Source of the DNA: Anaerolineae bacterium
Lineage (GTDB): Bacteria; Chloroflexota; Anaerolineae; B4-G1; SLSP01
Assembly (NCBI GenBank): GCA_021159805.1
Contig: JAGHDT010000397.1
Coordinates: 1 to 6,356 of the forward strand
Length of the DNA: 6,356 nt
Direction of reading: 5' to 3'
This document shows, piece after piece, positions 5,435 to 6,356 of the stretch. The notes below the pieces were generated by a model. That model was given only the letters and a program-made list of their open reading frames with translations, had not been told where the DNA came from and ran no database searches. The number at the start of each line of letters is the position of its first letter. Within the stretch, counting starts at the first letter, position 1. Position numbers and translations under genes: made by a program.

Positions 5435-5449
5435 GCCCCACGCCGGGGC
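5435..5449. other. Small GC-rich hairpin in the FHA gene leader
   Basis: GCCCC (5435-5439) and GGGGC (5445-5449) flank a 5-base loop. If the FHA transcript starts near 5509 this hairpin lies in its untranslated leader. No T-run follows on the minus strand, so I do not call a terminator. Confidence 0.2.
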
Positions 5450-5500
5450 TCATAGCGCCGATATCCCGGTGATGCAGTTCCACAAATGATGAGACAACGA

Positions 5501-5523
5501 CAACCACCGCGGTTGAGTATACT
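5501..5523. promoter_or_regulatory. Possible operator: inverted repeat abutting a palindromic -10
   Basis: CAACC (5501-5505) and GGTTG (5511-5515) are inverted copies around ACCGC, and the perfect palindrome AGTATACT (5516-5523) follows directly. The palindrome contains the candidate -10 of the FHA gene promoter, so a protein bound to the repeat would cover its start site. This is inference from position; repeats of this length also occur by chance. Confidence 0.25.
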
Positions 5524-5543
5524 GTGGCGGCTCATTCAGGCAA
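5516..5543 (-). promoter_or_regulatory. Candidate promoter of the FHA gene
   Basis: Reading leftwards, TTGCCT (5543-5538), a 16-base spacer and TATACT (5521-5516) form a fair sigma-70-type match, with a start predicted near 5509 and a leader of about 150 bases. A TTGACG nearer the gene, at about 5386-5391, lacks a good -10 at normal spacing. Confidence 0.33.
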
Positions 5544-5572
5544 GTATTCCCTCCAATGATAGACCGAAACCT

Positions 5573-5602
5573 TTGAGTTGCGAAAGCTTCCGCAGGTATT
5601 AT
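5573..5602 (+). promoter_or_regulatory. Candidate promoter of the M19 dipeptidase gene
   Basis: TTGAGT (5573-5578), an 18-base spacer and TATTAT (5597-5602) read toward the dipeptidase gene. An overlapping alternative is TTGCGA (5578-5583), 16 bases, TATACT (5600-5605). Either gives a start near 5609-5612 and a leader of about 55 bases ending in GGAGG. Confidence 0.5.
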
Positions 5603-5664
5603 ACTCGCTGTGGAGTTCTGGTCTGCCTCGCATCAGCAGGATCGCACACTTGAACGGAGGCGTT

Positions 5665-6356
5665 ATGCCTGACACAGCACCAACCACACCCCATCCCGTG
5701 ATCGTGGATGCACATCTGGACGTTGCCTACAATGCCGTTGTCCTCGGCCGGGATCTGGCGAGGACCGTCGACGAGCTGCGAGAAGAAGAGCAGCGCAACC
5801 CACCGCCCGAACTCTCAGCCGGCATTCCGATGGTGAGTTGGCCAACCCTCGTCGAGGGGCGCACAGCTGTGATCGGAGGCAGTATCTTTGTCGAGCCGGC
5901 GGTGAAATCCCATCCCAAGGTCACAGACACTTATAGGACACCGGATGAGGCACATCGGCAGGGCATCGCCCAGTTGGACTACTATCGACGAGTCAGCGAC
6001 GAGCGCCAGGATGTACAGCTCCTGGCAGACGAGGACAGCCTGGACGAAGTCTTGGCCAGTTGGGACACCGATGGACCATCAGTCGGCGTGTTTGTGGTGA
6101 TGGAGGGCGCCGAACCCATCCTGGCACCTAAGGAATTGTCCTGGTGGGTGGAGCGCGGACTGCGTGGTGTCGGGTTGGCCTGGGCTGCAGGCACACGCTA
6201 TGCAGGCGGCAATGGCAACCCCGGCCCACTGACTGATGAGGGCAAAGCCCTGGTGGACGCGATGTCCGACTACAACCTCATGCTGGACATCAGCCATCTC
6301 TGGGATGAAGCCGCCCTCACAGTGCTCGATCGCTATCCCGGCCCCATCGTCGCCAC
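5665..6356 (+). CDS. Peptidase M19 (membrane dipeptidase family), N-terminal part, cut by window edge
   Basis: M19 enzymes are dinuclear zinc dipeptidases of the amidohydrolase (TIM-barrel) type that cleave dipeptides, some including D-residues. The first 230 codons are present and open to the window end; family members are usually about 320-400 residues. Visible ligands are H17 and D19 in VDAHLDVAYN, the bridging glutamate E147 in VFVVMEGAEPI, and H211 in LMLDISHLWDEA. The fragment stops at PIVA, just before the next expected zinc-ligand His (SH/TH motif). The family signature RGLRGVGLAW...PLTDEGKALV also occurs (residues 164-197). ATG 5665 follows GGAGG by 4 bases, slightly short but clear. 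There is no signal peptide or lipobox, so the protein should be cytoplasmic despite the family name. It is divergent from the FHA gene. Substrate is not predictable. Confidence 0.93.
   Translation, partial: MPDTAPTTPHPVIVDAHLDVAYNAVVLGRDLARTVDELREEEQRNPPPELSAGIPMVSWPTLVEGRTAVIGGSIFVEPAVKSHPKVTDTYRTPDEAHRQGIAQLDYYRRVSDERQDVQLLADEDSLDEVLASWDTDGPSVGVFVVMEGAEPILAPKELSWWVERGLRGVGLAWAAGTRYAGGNGNPGPLTDEGKALVDAMSDYNLMLDISHLWDEAALTVLDRYPGPIVA

Larger units (their letters stand above)
5357..5664. other. 308-base divergent intergenic region, FHA gene / M19 gene
   Basis: No gene is seen here. The region holds candidate promoters for both neighbours, an inverted repeat with an adjoining AGTATACT palindrome near 5501-5523, and a small GC hairpin (5435-5449) in what would be the leader of the FHA transcript. 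The remainder shows no strong pattern. Confidence 0.5.

Overview
This is bacterial DNA of moderately high G+C, densely packed with ordinary housekeeping genes. Protein flavour and architecture (an FHA protein with a single membrane anchor, an M19 dipeptidase, a short HD-type dNTPase, a possible leaderless transcript) would fit Chloroflexota or a similar deep-branching lineage. That placement is a weak inference: the window has no rRNA or other strong marker.

Layout. Positions 1-1850 (minus strand) hold a tightly coupled run read rluB -> cmk -> lpdA. rluB and cmk overlap by 4 bases (GTGA) and cmk and lpdA by 20 bases; lpdA leaves the window at position 1. Positions 1851-1953 are a compact divergent promoter region. 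A TATAAT box 7 bases before the rluB ATG suggests a leaderless message leftwards, and a TTGACG-17-TATTAT promoter drives genes rightwards. Positions 1954-3561 (plus strand) hold a small four-helix membrane protein of unknown function, then dgt, an HD-domain dNTP triphosphohydrolase. Positions 3562-4009 are 448 bases without a gene. They contain a perfect 12-bp inverted repeat just after dgt, a less regular hairpin region with an extended -10 motif on the minus strand, and the promoter and folded leader of bcp. bcp (4010-4462, plus) encodes a thiol peroxidase. It converges on an FHA-domain membrane protein (4634-5356, minus), and a strong 14-bp hairpin terminator lies between them. Positions 5357-5664 are a second divergent promoter region, followed by an M19 (membrane dipeptidase family) gene on the plus strand that is cut by the window end.

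The genes form several small transcription units rather than one pathway: rRNA modification and CMP/dCMP phosphorylation with a 2-oxoacid dehydrogenase E3 subunit; dNTP pool control with a membrane protein; peroxide defence; phosphothreonine sensing; peptide hydrolysis. I see no insertion sequence, CRISPR array, tRNA or rRNA gene, phage gene or defence island. I also see no convincing new multi-gene system. The most worthwhile loose ends are the non-coding stretch after dgt, the leaderless start of rluB, the uncharacterised membrane protein paired with dgt, and the linker motifs of the FHA protein.
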